64,000 nt of DNA from Budorcas taxicolor (taxonomy: Eukaryota > Chordata > Mammalia > Artiodactyla > Bovidae). The stretch lies in assembly GCF_023091745.1 (NCBI RefSeq), contig NC_068911.1, positions 164,100,004-164,164,003 of the forward strand, given 5' to 3'. Under the pieces are notes generated by a model. The model was not told the DNA's origin, did no database searches, and saw nothing but the letters and a program-made list of their open reading frames with translations. A program made the translations under genes and the position numbers. Positions within the stretch are counted from its first letter, which is position 1, and every line of letters starts with the position of its first letter. Below are positions 22,772-32,169 of this stretch, piece after piece.

Positions 22772-24022
22772 GGCCGGCTGGGGCAGCTGGCACTCACCAG
22801 GCCTGGGTCAGGTGGGGAGGGGACACTGAGGGCCTGCTTCCTCCCCTCTCCACCTTCCGTGAGTTCCAGACCTGCCCGTCCCCTCACCAGCGCCTCCCCC
22901 CTCGTTGGTACTGTTCCAGAAGAACCGTTAAAGACCCTTCCCCCACCCCACCGCCCCTGTCCCCAGTTGCTCCCTTCAGACTCAGGGGCTCCACGGATGC
23001 CATCCCAACAGGGCCGACACTGCCCAGCTTCCCTCCAGGAGGTTCTCGTTTCTGTCTAAGGGCTTGTCTCCCTCCCAGTTTTCCTTTTGCTTCGTGTCAT
23101 TTTGTCAGGCTGTTCATAAGCCGGAAGCAGCTTTAACTGGCCCACAGGGATGGGTGCTCTCTGAGTGAGGGGGCCGCCTTCCTTCTCCAGCCCCTTGTAC
23201 ACAGTACCCACAGAGGTGTGGGCGCTTTCTAGTAGCCAGGTATCAAAATGCTTCGTTTTCCCTCTCCTGCCTTACCCCTTGTTGGCAGCTCCGATCAGGC
23301 CATGGAGGGATGCCGACGCTGGGCTGTGTTTACTAAACCTGCGGGTTTTCAGCCTCTTAATGCCCAGCTCCAATCTCTCATTAGCTGGGAGCACTGGGCT
23401 GTCTTTACCCCTGGTATCTGAGCACCAGTGCTGGGTTGCCATGGGTCTGCTGGGTGGCAGAAGTCTCTTCCAGCTTGGTGTTCTCTGGTGGCTTCGCTCC
23501 CTGCTGCCTTGTGACTACTCAGACTGGCCTTTGGTGTGAAGGCCCCGGCTGCCCACGGGGGCTGTCTGCCAACATTCGCTCTCCCGAGGTCTTTAATTCC
23601 TCCCGGCTGCATCCGTGGTGGGGATGGTGTGTCGCGGCCCCTCTGGTGAAGGATTTGTTGCTGCTTCTGTTTCTTTCTTCCCACCCTCCCTGGCTGGTGC
23701 CCCAGAGCCCTCTGATGATGGCATTCTCCTGGCAAGAGAAAAGGACTTGACTAGTAGCCTTTCTGAACTTGAACAGTTTCAGGTTATATTTTAATTTTTT
23801 TTTTTTTTTTGTACAGGTTCTGATTCTAATACATTTCAACATGCCTTTTTTCCCCCTCGTGTCAATATTTGTTATAGACTAATCGCCGGGGGTTTTCACC
23901 TGCTTGGAGGGTGGTGTGTGTGTATGTGTGCGTGTGGTGGTGTTTGTTGGTTTTTTTTTTTAAGGGGAGGTGGAGGTCCTGGGCCGATATTAAAGAGAGA
24001 AAAAGCACATTTTAGAACAAAA

Positions 24023-24028
24023 AATAAA
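24023..24028 (+). terminator. COPS7B: Possible proximal poly(A) signal AATAAA
   Basis: AATAAA lies in an A-rich context 1.25 kb after the stop codon, followed by a TG-containing stretch (gtatgtgactgtaaaatgtg). It could give a shorter transcript form. Confidence 0.45.
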
Positions 24029-24333
24029 CGTAGATTTAATGTATGTGACTGTAAAATGTGGGGTTGCATAGCTGGTGGATCTCAAGGGGCTGGAATTAGG
24101 GGGTTCAGGGAATAGGTGATACTGTGTCAGTGCCATGGTGAAGAACAGATTTCTCCTTTTTCCAAAATGTCCAGCAGCTGCCTGCCATTGACTGAATGTT
24201 AACAAAGTGTTCTTGTTTCCTTTCTTATAATCCATGTCCCCATATTACATGCCCAGCTGGAGGGTTTAATTCCCAAAGTATGTTTCATGAAACCCTTTGG
24301 TAGATGCTCTGTGGAAAGGGGGTTCTGTTGTTA

Positions 24334-24339
24334 AATAAA
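24334..24339 (+). terminator. COPS7B: Probable main poly(A) signal AATAAA of COPS7B
   Basis: AATAAA is followed within about 20 bases by a plausible cleavage region (CACATCCTGCA) and then by a T/G-containing element (ttcattgttaaggtc). Nothing further downstream looks like mRNA of this gene. Confidence 0.6.
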
Positions 24340-24360
24340 TCTGGCACATCCTGCATCCCA

Positions 24361-25940
24361 TATCCTCACTGGAAGTTCATTGTTAAGGTCTCAGAGGAGG
24401 CCTGGGGGAGGAAGCCGGTTCCCACACTCATCTCAGCACCCAGTCCTTTTTGGTAATTTTTAGTGGGACACATTTTGGGGATATTTTTGGAAACATAGTA
24501 GTTTTCAAAAACACCTCCAGCCTTACAGGTTTTCCCACCTATTCCTTCTGGATCCAAAGCAGTCACTTGTGCTTGCAGTGGTCATCTATGCTTACGTTTC
24601 CTGCCAGGGAGCAGGTCAGGAAACGTGACTCATCTGTCGGAAGTGTGCACCCACTTGCCTGACTGCCCCAGGCCCTCAGGGGCTCCAGGTTCCCCTTCCA
24701 CGGGTCTGCTGTTCCTTACAAATAGTGACAGTCATAAGAACAAGACCCACAAGGTGCCCTACCGAATGGCTTCATCTACAGTAAGTCCTTCCCACTAAAC
24801 AGTCTCCTGAGATTGGTAAGGTAAGTATTGTTAGAGCCATCCTCACTTTACTGAGAAAATGGAAGCTCAGAGATTCAGAGACCCCTGGTGTTCAGGGGTG
24901 AAACGAAGACTCCTGGATCTCTGGACTTGAGTGCCCAGCTGTCTTCTCTAGCTGGTCCCCAAACACCCTCAGTACCCTTCTACTTGCTTATTCCTCTGTG
25001 GGCCCCTCTCGCTCTTAACTGACACCCAACGCATCACAGCCTGTCCCCCCACCCCCCGCCCAGACCCAGCCAGCCACTTGGTAAGGAAGCAGAAGGTGGC
25101 GTGGGGCACCAGGCATCGTGGGAACAGCTGGAGGTTCTTGGCTCTGCTGGGCTCTAGGAGGCCTGCCCTCCGAGCTCTGCAGTTTCCCGCCTGGCCTGCT
25201 ATGTCAGCCAGGCTTCGGTCTAAAATCTGCATGAGTATTTTCCATATCAACACAATGAATGTTCAGAAGAGGTGTCCTCAGCGGCAGGGAACCCTCTGAG
25301 TTCGGGAAGGAGATGCTGCAGTATGAAGCAGTTAGCTTGGTAGTAGCGCCCGTCTTTGACCCCTAAGCCGTCCACTTCCTCGAGGCCTCGTTGGTCGTCT
25401 TTACTTTCTGTCCGGATGAGAGGCATTATGTTTCTTCTTGGATAACATGAGGGAGGCGGTCAGAGTCCCCCCGATCAGATGACCACCACTGATAGCATTT
25501 CCGTCTCCAAACTTGAGAGTAATGGGAAAGGGTGGTCATCAAAGAAGCTAGTACCTCTGATGTTTTATGTGAAGGCAGTTTTCCGTATCTCATGCGCTGG
25601 GGTGCCTGAAACCAAACCACCTTTAAGTTTTTGTACTTAAAGTCATTAACAGCTTGAGACTCCAAACGTTTGTTTTAAATGCAGCAGTTGGTTCATTTTT
25701 ACTGGACCTGCTGGAGTGTCTCAGTACTCGTGTGTTTGATTTCCAAGTGTATTACACCCTTTTCAGTCTGTGATCCTGTCTTCCTGGGGATCTGTATACA
25801 GCCATGAACATCTGACTGCTTCATTAAGTCTTTATTCTTATAGTTACACTTGAGATTTACAGATTAAGGTACATTTTTTATCATAAATTTCATTTTACAT
25901 CTCCTTTACATTACCCTGAGGCCATTAAGTAGATCCTTTA
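24361..25940. other. Intergenic, no gene seen
   Basis: A MIR-like antisense segment lies at about 24800-24950 ('cactttactgagaaaatggaagctcagag', then 'gggtgaaacgaagactcctgg'). Otherwise nothing is recognisable. The ORFs of 60-94 codons lack domains. Confidence 0.5.
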
Positions 25941-25945
25941 AATTT

Positions 25946-26290
25946 ATGTCTGGAACTTCCCTGGTGGTCCAGAGGTTGAAAATCTGCCTGCCAGTTCGGG
26001 GACACTGGTCTAACCCACGCTCCAGGAAGAGTCCATATGCTGCAAGGCAGCTAAATCCATGTGCTGCAACCCCTGAGCCTGTTGTCTAGGGCCTGCGAGC
26101 CTCAACTACTGAGCCCTCTCGCTGCAACTGCTGAAGCACACGTACCTAGAGCCTGTGCTCCACAGCAAGAGAAGCCACTGCAGCAAGAAGCCCGCACACC
26201 GAAAGGAGTAGCCCCTGCTCACTGCAACTAGAGAAAGCCTGTGCGTAGCCAGGAACACCCAGTGCAGCCAAAAAATAAACAGATCATTTT
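25946..26290 (+). mobile_element. CHR-2-type SINE, near full length
   Basis: The sense head 'aacttccctggtggtccagaggttgaaaatctgcctgcc' is followed by the repeated 'ctgcaac..ctgagcc' blocks, 'gcaagaagcccgcacaccg' and the end 'gcagccaaaaaataaac'. This is the standard order of the long cetartiodactyl CHR SINE. Confidence 0.85.
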
Positions 26291-26387
26291 AAAAAATGAA
26301 CTTACGTGAGGTAGATTATTTATAATGACCTTAGGACTGTAAAAGTGGGTACAATACATGGGCATTCTGAGAAGGGAGTGTTGATCT

Positions 26388-27299
26388 ATTCAGCTCCGTT
26401 CAGCTGCGTCCGACTCTGCGGCCCCATGGACTACAGCACGCCACGCCTCCCTGTCCATCACCAACTCCCAGAGCTTGCTCAAACTCATGTCCATCGAGTC
26501 GGTAATGCCATGCAACCATCTCATTCTTTGTCGTCCCCTTCTCCTCCCACCTTCAATTTTCCCTAGCATCAGGGTCTTTTCCAGTGCGTGTTCACATCAC
26601 GTGGTCAAAGTATTGGAGTTTCAGCTTCAGCATCAGTCCTTCCAATGAATATTCAGGACTGATTACCTTTAGGATGGACTGGTTGGATTCCTTGCTGTTC
26701 ATGGGACTCTGAAGAGTCTTCTTCAACACCACAGTTCAAAAACATCAGTTCTTCAGCATTCAGCTTTCTTATAGTCCAACTCTCATATCTATACATGACT
26801 ACTGGAAAAACCAGAGCTTTGACTAGACAGACCTTTGTTGGCAAAGTAATATCTCTGCTTTTTAATATGCTGTCTAGGTTGGTCATAACTTTTCTTCCAA
26901 AGAGCAAGCGTCTTTTAATTTCATGGTTACAGTCACCATCTGCAGTGATTTTGGAGACCCTCAAAATAAAGTCAGCCACTGCTTCCACTGTTTCCCCATC
27001 TATTTGCCATAAAGTGATGGGACTGGATGCCATGATCTTAGTTTTCTGAATGTTGAGTTTTAAGCCAGCTTTTTCTCTCTCTTTCACTTTCATCAAGAGG
27101 CTCTTTAGTTCTTCACTTTCTGCCCTAAGTGTGGTGTCATCTGCATATCTGAGGTTATTGATATTTCTCCCGGCAATCTTGATTCCAGCTTGTGCTTCAT
27201 CCAGCCCAGCGTTTCTCATGTACTCTGCATATAAGTTAAACAAGCAGGGTGACAATACACAGCGTTGACGTACTCCTTTCCCTATTTGGAGCTAGTCTC
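26388..27299 (-). mobile_element. BovB LINE 3-prime part (RT region), main segment of inverted copy
   Basis: On the minus strand the segment encodes the BovB reverse transcriptase from MSPCLFNLYAEY through RYADDTTL to SWTIRKLNAEE, then the non-coding 3-prime end reversed at 26388-26560. Frames are broken by small deletions; for instance the acidic run of the thumb region has lost codons. The 5-prime end at about 27299 is joined to an oppositely oriented BovB segment (next entry). Confidence 0.92.
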
Positions 27300-27430
27300 G
27301 TGTGGATCACAGCAAACTGGAAAATTGTTAAAGATGGGAATACCAGACCACCTGACCTGCCTCTTGAGAAATCTGTATGAGGTTCAGGAAGCAACAGTTA
27401 GAACTGGACATGGAACAACAGACTGGTTGG
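27300..27430 (+). mobile_element. BovB LINE segment in opposite orientation (5-prime inversion)
   Basis: In plus orientation it reads GTGTGGATCACAGCAAACTGG through 'ccagaccacctgacctgcc' to 'acaacagactggtt'. In an intact BovB this is the piece immediately upstream of the point where the adjoining minus-strand copy starts. The two segments are thus one insertion with an inverted 5-prime end. Confidence 0.88.
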
Positions 27431-28241
27431 TCCATTAGGGTTGAGAACTTTATCCTTTGGTTAAGGATGAAACCCACAATGAAGTGAACTGGGAGAGCAA
27501 AGATCAGAGGCAGCCCAAATTTTGGGGTCACTTGTTCCTGTCTTATATTGCTTTTTCCTAGCAAAACCCTATTAAGGTCTCATCCAGTTGGTTAGCTTTC
27601 CAAATTTTTGAGTCACAGGAAATGGGTGTCACCATGGGTATGGATCATATAAGCTGTGGAGAATGTATACAAGTGAAAGAAGTCACAGTGGAACCGTAGC
27701 AGATACTTTGGTGGGTTCTAAAGGAAGTGCTGTCCCTGAAGAAATGTTACAACAGAGAGCCCATGGAATCTAAGGAGAATGGGGCCTCATACAGTATTGC
27801 ATACAGGCACTAGAGAAGGCACACAGTTGCAGGGTGGTACCTCTTGTCTCTAAACGGGCTCCGCAGAGCTGTGGGGCCATCCCATCACACACCTCTTGTC
27901 AGCTCTCACTCATTCCCTAGAGCTAAGTTTCTTTTTTTTTTTTTAATTGAAAGATAATTGCTTTACAGTGTTGTGTTGATTCACTGTTGTTTTAAAATCA
28001 TTTATTCCACCTTACCCCTCACTTTCAGCAGATGACTGTATTCCTACTTCAGAGTGAAAATCTCACAAGATTTCTTGTGTTTCATCTACAGAATCACCTA
28101 CATCCACCGTTTACATGTCTTCTTGACACAGTGGAAAACACAGCCTCCTTCCACAGGAGTGTACTTTGTCCACCTGTGTGGTAGGAATCCGCCTCACCTC
28201 TTCTCCCAAGAGTTTTCACTTGTGTCTTTGGCCTCTCCTAG
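27431..28241. other. Intergenic, no gene seen
   Basis: An A/T-rich stretch at about 27925-28010 with 'attgctttacagtgttgtgttgatt' resembles the antisense artiodactyl L1 3-prime end. The rest is unassigned. Confidence 0.45.
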
Positions 28242-28242
28242 G

Positions 28243-28691
28243 GGCTGTATGAGATGGCTGGATGGCATCACTGACTCGATGGACGTGAGTCTGAGTGAAC
28301 TCCGGGAGTTGGTGATGGACAGGGAGGCCTGGCATGCTGCGATTCATGGGGTCGCAAAGAGTCGGACACGACTGAGCGACTGAACTGAACTGAAGTGGCT
28401 GTATGCAGAGAAGACAATGGCACCCCACTCCAGTACTCTTGCCTGGAAAATCCCATGGGCGGAGGAGCCTGGTGGGCTGCAGCTCATGGGGTCTCAGAGT
28501 CAGACACGACTGAGTGACTTCACTTTCACTTTTCACTTTCATGCATTGGAGAAGGAAATGGCAACCCACTCCAGGGTTCTTGCCTGGAGAATACCAGGGA
28601 AGGGGGAGCCTGGTGGGCTGCCGCCTATGGGGTCACACAGAGTCGGACACAACTGAAACGACTTGGCAGCAGCAGCAGCAGTGGCTGTATG
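28243..28691 (+). mobile_element. BovB 3-prime end (28252-28394) plus BOV-A2 SINE (28406-28680) sharing one target site
   Basis: GGCTGTATG occurs at 28243-28251, 28397-28405 and 28683-28691. Between the first two lies a 143-bp BovB 3-prime end in sense, finishing with tandem TGAAC units. Between the last two lies a complete dimeric BOV-A2 in sense, starting 'cagagaagacaatggcacccc' and ending in a CAG tract. The coding-like frames are repeat sequence. Confidence 0.93.
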
Positions 28692-28931
28692 TGATGGAGA
28701 ATTTTACGTTAAGGAGACCCTCTCTGAACCTGGTGTCTCTTTATAACCGCCACTGCTCTTTGTCTTTAACAAGTAAGTTTCTTGAGAGTTGTGTACACTT
28801 TGTTTCTACTTCCTCCTTCATCCACACCTAAATCTTCTGCCATGTGTCTCCTATTGCCAGCCACCTGCTGGTGGTTTTCTTCCCAGGTCTATTCTCGTAG
28901 ACAGTAGATGATGCCCACAGTTCATCAAATG

Positions 28932-29305
28932 AATTGTTTTATAGGGCTGTCATAACGAAGCACACAGACTAGCTGGCTTAAGCAACAGAAATGTATTCGC
29001 TCACACTTCTGGAGGCTGGAGGTCCAGGATCAAAGTGTTAGCAGGGTTGGTGCCTCCTGAGGCTTCTCTCCTTGGCGTGCAGACAGCACATCACCTGTTT
29101 CCTCACATGGCCTTTCTCTGAGCCTCTGCATCCCTGGTGTCTTTTCCTCTTCTCATGAAGACATCGGTCATATTAGATTATGACTTTATGAGTTTATGAC
29201 TTCATTTAACCTTAATTATTTTAAAGGCCTAGTACAGTCATATCGGGGTTAAAACTTTAATATATATATAAATTTGGGGAGAATGTAATTCAGTCCCATA
29301 ACACA
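28932..29305 (-). mobile_element. MLT1-type (ERVL-MaLR) LTR
   Basis: The antisense order is characteristic: 'gggctgtcataacgaagcac', 'ggcttaagcaacagaaatgtatt', 'ctggaggctggaggtcc', 'cctcacatggcctttc', 'tgacttcatttaaccttaatt' and 'aatttggggagaatgtaattcag'. It is non-coding and an old mammalian-wide insertion. Confidence 0.82.
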
Positions 29306-29559
29306 GTTACCTGAGCCAGAACTTGGGGGTTTATCCTCAATTCCTCCTGCCTCACATCTGATATACCACATCCTCACTATTCTATTTTTAGTGGTTTTTG
29401 AACCCATCTTTTCCCCATTTTTCTGCCTCTTCATGTCTTTGAACATTCATTCATTCAGTGTACTCTGTGGATACCCACTATATGTTAGTAGTAGGAAGAC
29501 AGCCAAAGAAAAGTTAAAAATATGAAATTAAGAAAAGTATCTGGAAGGAAACGATAAAG

Positions 29560-29852
29560 ATAAATGCAAAAATAGATTAACTGGCCAGATCAAAATTTAG
29601 TTTAAGAGGGCTTTTTAAATAATGAAAAAGACATATACCTGGCAAATCTAATTAATAAAAGGCAATAAGTGAATAAAGAGAACACTATTTTAAAACTGTA
29701 AGATGTTACATCAATCTATTTGAAACTCAGTGATAAAGAGAATTTTCTGGAAAATTGAGTGACCATAATTCACTCAAGAAATAAAATGCTAGAACTGGCT
29801 AAAAACCAAGAAATGAAACTTAAATGCTACTGAAGATGTATCTTTAACAAGG
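29560..29852 (+). mobile_element. L1 ORF2 fragment, part 1
   Basis: The A-rich sequence matches L1 ORF2 blocks in sense order, such as 'gataaagagaattttctggaaaattgag' and 'agaaataaaatgctagaactggc'. It is full of stops. It is interrupted by a Bov-tA pair and resumes at 30163. Confidence 0.65.
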
Positions 29853-30154
29853 GTCTGAAAGTGAAAGTCTCGCAGTTGTATCCAACTGTTTGTGACCCCA
29901 TGGACTGTTAGGAACTCTCCAGGCCAGAATAGTGGAGTGGGTAGCCTTTCCCTCCTCCAGAGGATCTCCCAACCCAGGGATCAGACCCAGGTCTGCAGGT
30001 GGATGCTTTACCAGCTGAGCCGCCAGGGAAGCCCAGGAACACTGGAGTGGGCAGACTCTCCCTTCTCCAGTGGATCGTCCTGACACAGGAATTGAACTGG
30101 GGTCTCCTGCATTGCAGGCGGATTCTTTACCAACTGAGCTATCAGGGAAGCCCC
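29853..30154 (-). mobile_element. Dimeric Bov-tA SINE inserted in L1
   Basis: Two antisense units lie head to tail: 29853-30033, ending 'gccgccagggaagcccag', and 30034-30154, which starts inside the unit ('gaacactggagtgggcag') and ends 'atcagggaagcccc'. TAACAAGG flanks the pair at 29845-29852 and 30155-30162, so both units arrived in a single insertion. Confidence 0.92.
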
Positions 30155-30480
30155 TAACAAGGCTTCACAAGGCTCTGGGTTCATATTATTTACTGGGTGA
30201 ATTCTTATGAAATGATTCAGTGATTCCCTTCATCATCATAGGCTGAACAGGTTTTTGTTTAAAAAAAAAGGAATGGAAAACAAAAGTTTCTAGGTTAATC
30301 CTATTAACCAAAATCTAACAAAGATAGTTTTTTTTTTTCCCTTGGTCTCATTTCATTTATGAATGTAGATGAAAAGAATTCTATAAAATTAGATATACAA
30401 TCCTAAACAACCTTTTAGGAATCTAAGAGAAGGATGCTTCCTTAACATGATAAAGTACCATATATATTAACTCCAGGGAC
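30155..30480 (+). mobile_element. L1 ORF2 fragment, part 2
   Basis: This continues the L1 ORF2 sequence after the SINE: 'aaggcttcacaaggctctggg', 'tttcatttatgaatgtagatg', then 'ggatgcttccttaacatgataaag'. It is heavily diverged and non-coding. Confidence 0.65.
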
Positions 30481-30884
30481 CACATTGTCATTTCGGTAAA
30501 TATGCCAGGATGTTCCCACTAAACCATTGGTCTTTCTGTGCTGCTGGCCATTGAGAATGAGTTGTGAATCGGAGTGTTCTGGCAGGTTCTGATGGTTCTG
30601 GCAGAAGAGCACCTTCACTCACCTCACAAGTTTCTTGAACACCTGAGGTCTTGAGTGAGGCAGGGCCAGGGAGAGGCAATATGGTCTGCTGGTTGGGGAA
30701 GCAACTCAGCAGCAGGCAGTGTGGCCGGCCCCTCTGGCTTCTTCCTTCCTCTGTAAAGTGTTGTGAGAATTATAGGAAGCAAAGCCAGATTGCTATGAGC
30801 ACAGGTGTTAGAGCTGGCTAACTGACTTTCATATTTTGGTTGTAGATGTTTGCATTCCAGTGGGGTCAGGATCATGAAAAGAAA

Positions 30885-31172
30885 ATGAAAGTGTTAGTCA
30901 CTCAGTTGTGTGCAGCTCTGCAACTACCCACTCCAGTACTCTTGCCTGGAGAATTCCATGGACAGAGGAGCCTGGTGGGTTACAGTCCATGGGGTCACAG
31001 AGAGTCCGACACGACCTCACAGACTGTAGCCCACCCATGGAATTCTCCAGGCAAGAATACTGGAGCGGGTTGCCATCCCTTTCTCCAGGGACTCTTCCTG
31101 ACCCAGGGATTGAATCCAGGTTTTCTGTATTGCAGGCAGATTCTGTACCCTCTGAACGACCAGGGAAGCCCA
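30885..31172 (-). mobile_element. Bov-tA SINE containing an internal inverted duplication
   Basis: The left end ('gtgttagtcactcagttgtg') and the right end ('ctgaacgaccagggaagccc') belong to one antisense Bov-tA. Between them, about 30926-31014 is a sense-oriented Bov-tA stretch ('cccactccagtactcttgcctggag' to 'gagtccgacacgac') which is the reverse complement of the antisense stretch that follows (31026-31080). The two arms could form a hairpin. Confidence 0.85.
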
Positions 31173-31200
31173 AGAATTTCTAAGTAATACCTAGAAGTCA

Positions 31201-31214
31201 CCAGCAGAGGGCAG
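31201..31214 (+). promoter_or_regulatory. CTCF-like binding motif
   Basis: CCAGCAGAGGGCAG fits the CTCF core consensus and is followed by CAG, extending the match. It lies about 30 bp beyond the Bov-tA hairpin element. Binding is not shown by sequence alone. Confidence 0.5.
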
Positions 31215-31755
31215 CAGTGCATCAGGATACCAAGGGGATGGTGCTGGAACCTGAAGCTTAACAGTATATTTTGGACAAAAACACAGCCTGGCCCCTGGGG
31301 CCTTGGCATCAATGGATTAGGGAAACTTAGAACAAATAATGTGGTTAATTTCCTCTCCAAGTTGAATTATTTGTCTGAAAGTCTATAGGTGGGCTAGGAA
31401 CGAGAAGAGGATAAACCAGTAGGTCCCAGAGTGTCTGATTGGAGACTCAGGTTGTCGCCAGAATAATGGGATATGTGTGTGAATAAAAATGTACACCCAC
31501 CCTCTAGAAAGATAGCTGAATAAGCTTCACATATACTATCCTCTCTCTCTGAGCTGGCTCCTCCTCTGTATCACTGAGAAATTGAAGCTGCTTGATAGGC
31601 AGGGCCTGGGTAGTCATGTAGGAGTGGGGGGTCCTAGAAGGGGGCCAGCCAGTGGGTACTTCTTTGCCTCTCCCAGGAGGAAGCTGGATGAGCCTCAGGG
31701 AGATGAAAAACCCCTGAAATCATATGCAGAATTGTCTATGTACTTACATTTGTGT
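31215..31755. other. Intergenic, no gene seen
   Basis: No repeat family or gene is recognised in this segment. Confidence 0.5.
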
Positions 31756-31756
31756 G

Positions 31757-31956
31757 TTTGTTGCTCAGTCGTGTCAGACTCTCTGTGACCCCATGGACTG
31801 TAGCCCACCAGGCTCCTCTGTCCATGGAATTCTCCAGGCAAGAATACTGGAGTGGGTAGCCATTCCCTCTCCAGGGGATATTCCTGACCCAGGGATGGAA
31901 CCCGAGTCTCCTGCACCACAGGGGAATTCTTTACTGTCTGAACCACCAGGGAAGCC
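31757..31956 (-). mobile_element. Bov-tA SINE
   Basis: Antisense order runs from 'tgtttgttgctcagtcgtgtcagac' to 'gaaccaccagggaagccc', near full length. It is followed by L1-like sequence at 31965-32110 ('ttctagattcagacatagttgc'). Confidence 0.92.
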
Positions 31957-32125
31957 CTGGTAAAAAAAATTAACTTTTTAAATAATTCTAGATTCAGACA
32001 TAGTTGCAAAAACAGTAGAGAGGCTCTGTGTACCTTTCACCCACTTATCCCCAATGATAACATCTCATGTAACTTTAACCAGGAAATTGACTTTGGTTCA
32101 ATTCAGGCCTTATTCCAATTCATGC

Positions 32126-32128
<3 letters not shown>

Positions 32129-32166
<38 letters not shown>
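32129..32166. repeat. TG microsatellite
   Basis: About 19 uninterrupted TG units are present; this is the longest dinucleotide tract in the window and likely polymorphic. ORFs crossing it on both strands give meaningless VCVC and HTHT runs. Confidence 0.97.
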
Positions 32167-32167
<1 letters not shown>

Positions 32168-32169
32168 AT

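Larger units (their letters stand above)
22772..24360 (+). other. COPS7B: COPS7B 3-prime UTR (3-prime end approximate)
   Basis: This follows the TAG without any splice site that I would trust. It is C-rich at first and then contains a long T tract (about 23790-23812) and an imperfect TG/GGT tract at 23908-23955. The open frames here (up to 128 codons) show no domain. Its length of about 1.6 kb fits an mRNA of roughly 2.5 kb. Confidence 0.7.

Noticed and set aside
28640..28680. CAG tract as a possible coding triplet repeat
   Set aside because: It is the normal 3-prime tail of BOV-A2; the same tract occurs at 51885-51905 and in reverse at 44343.
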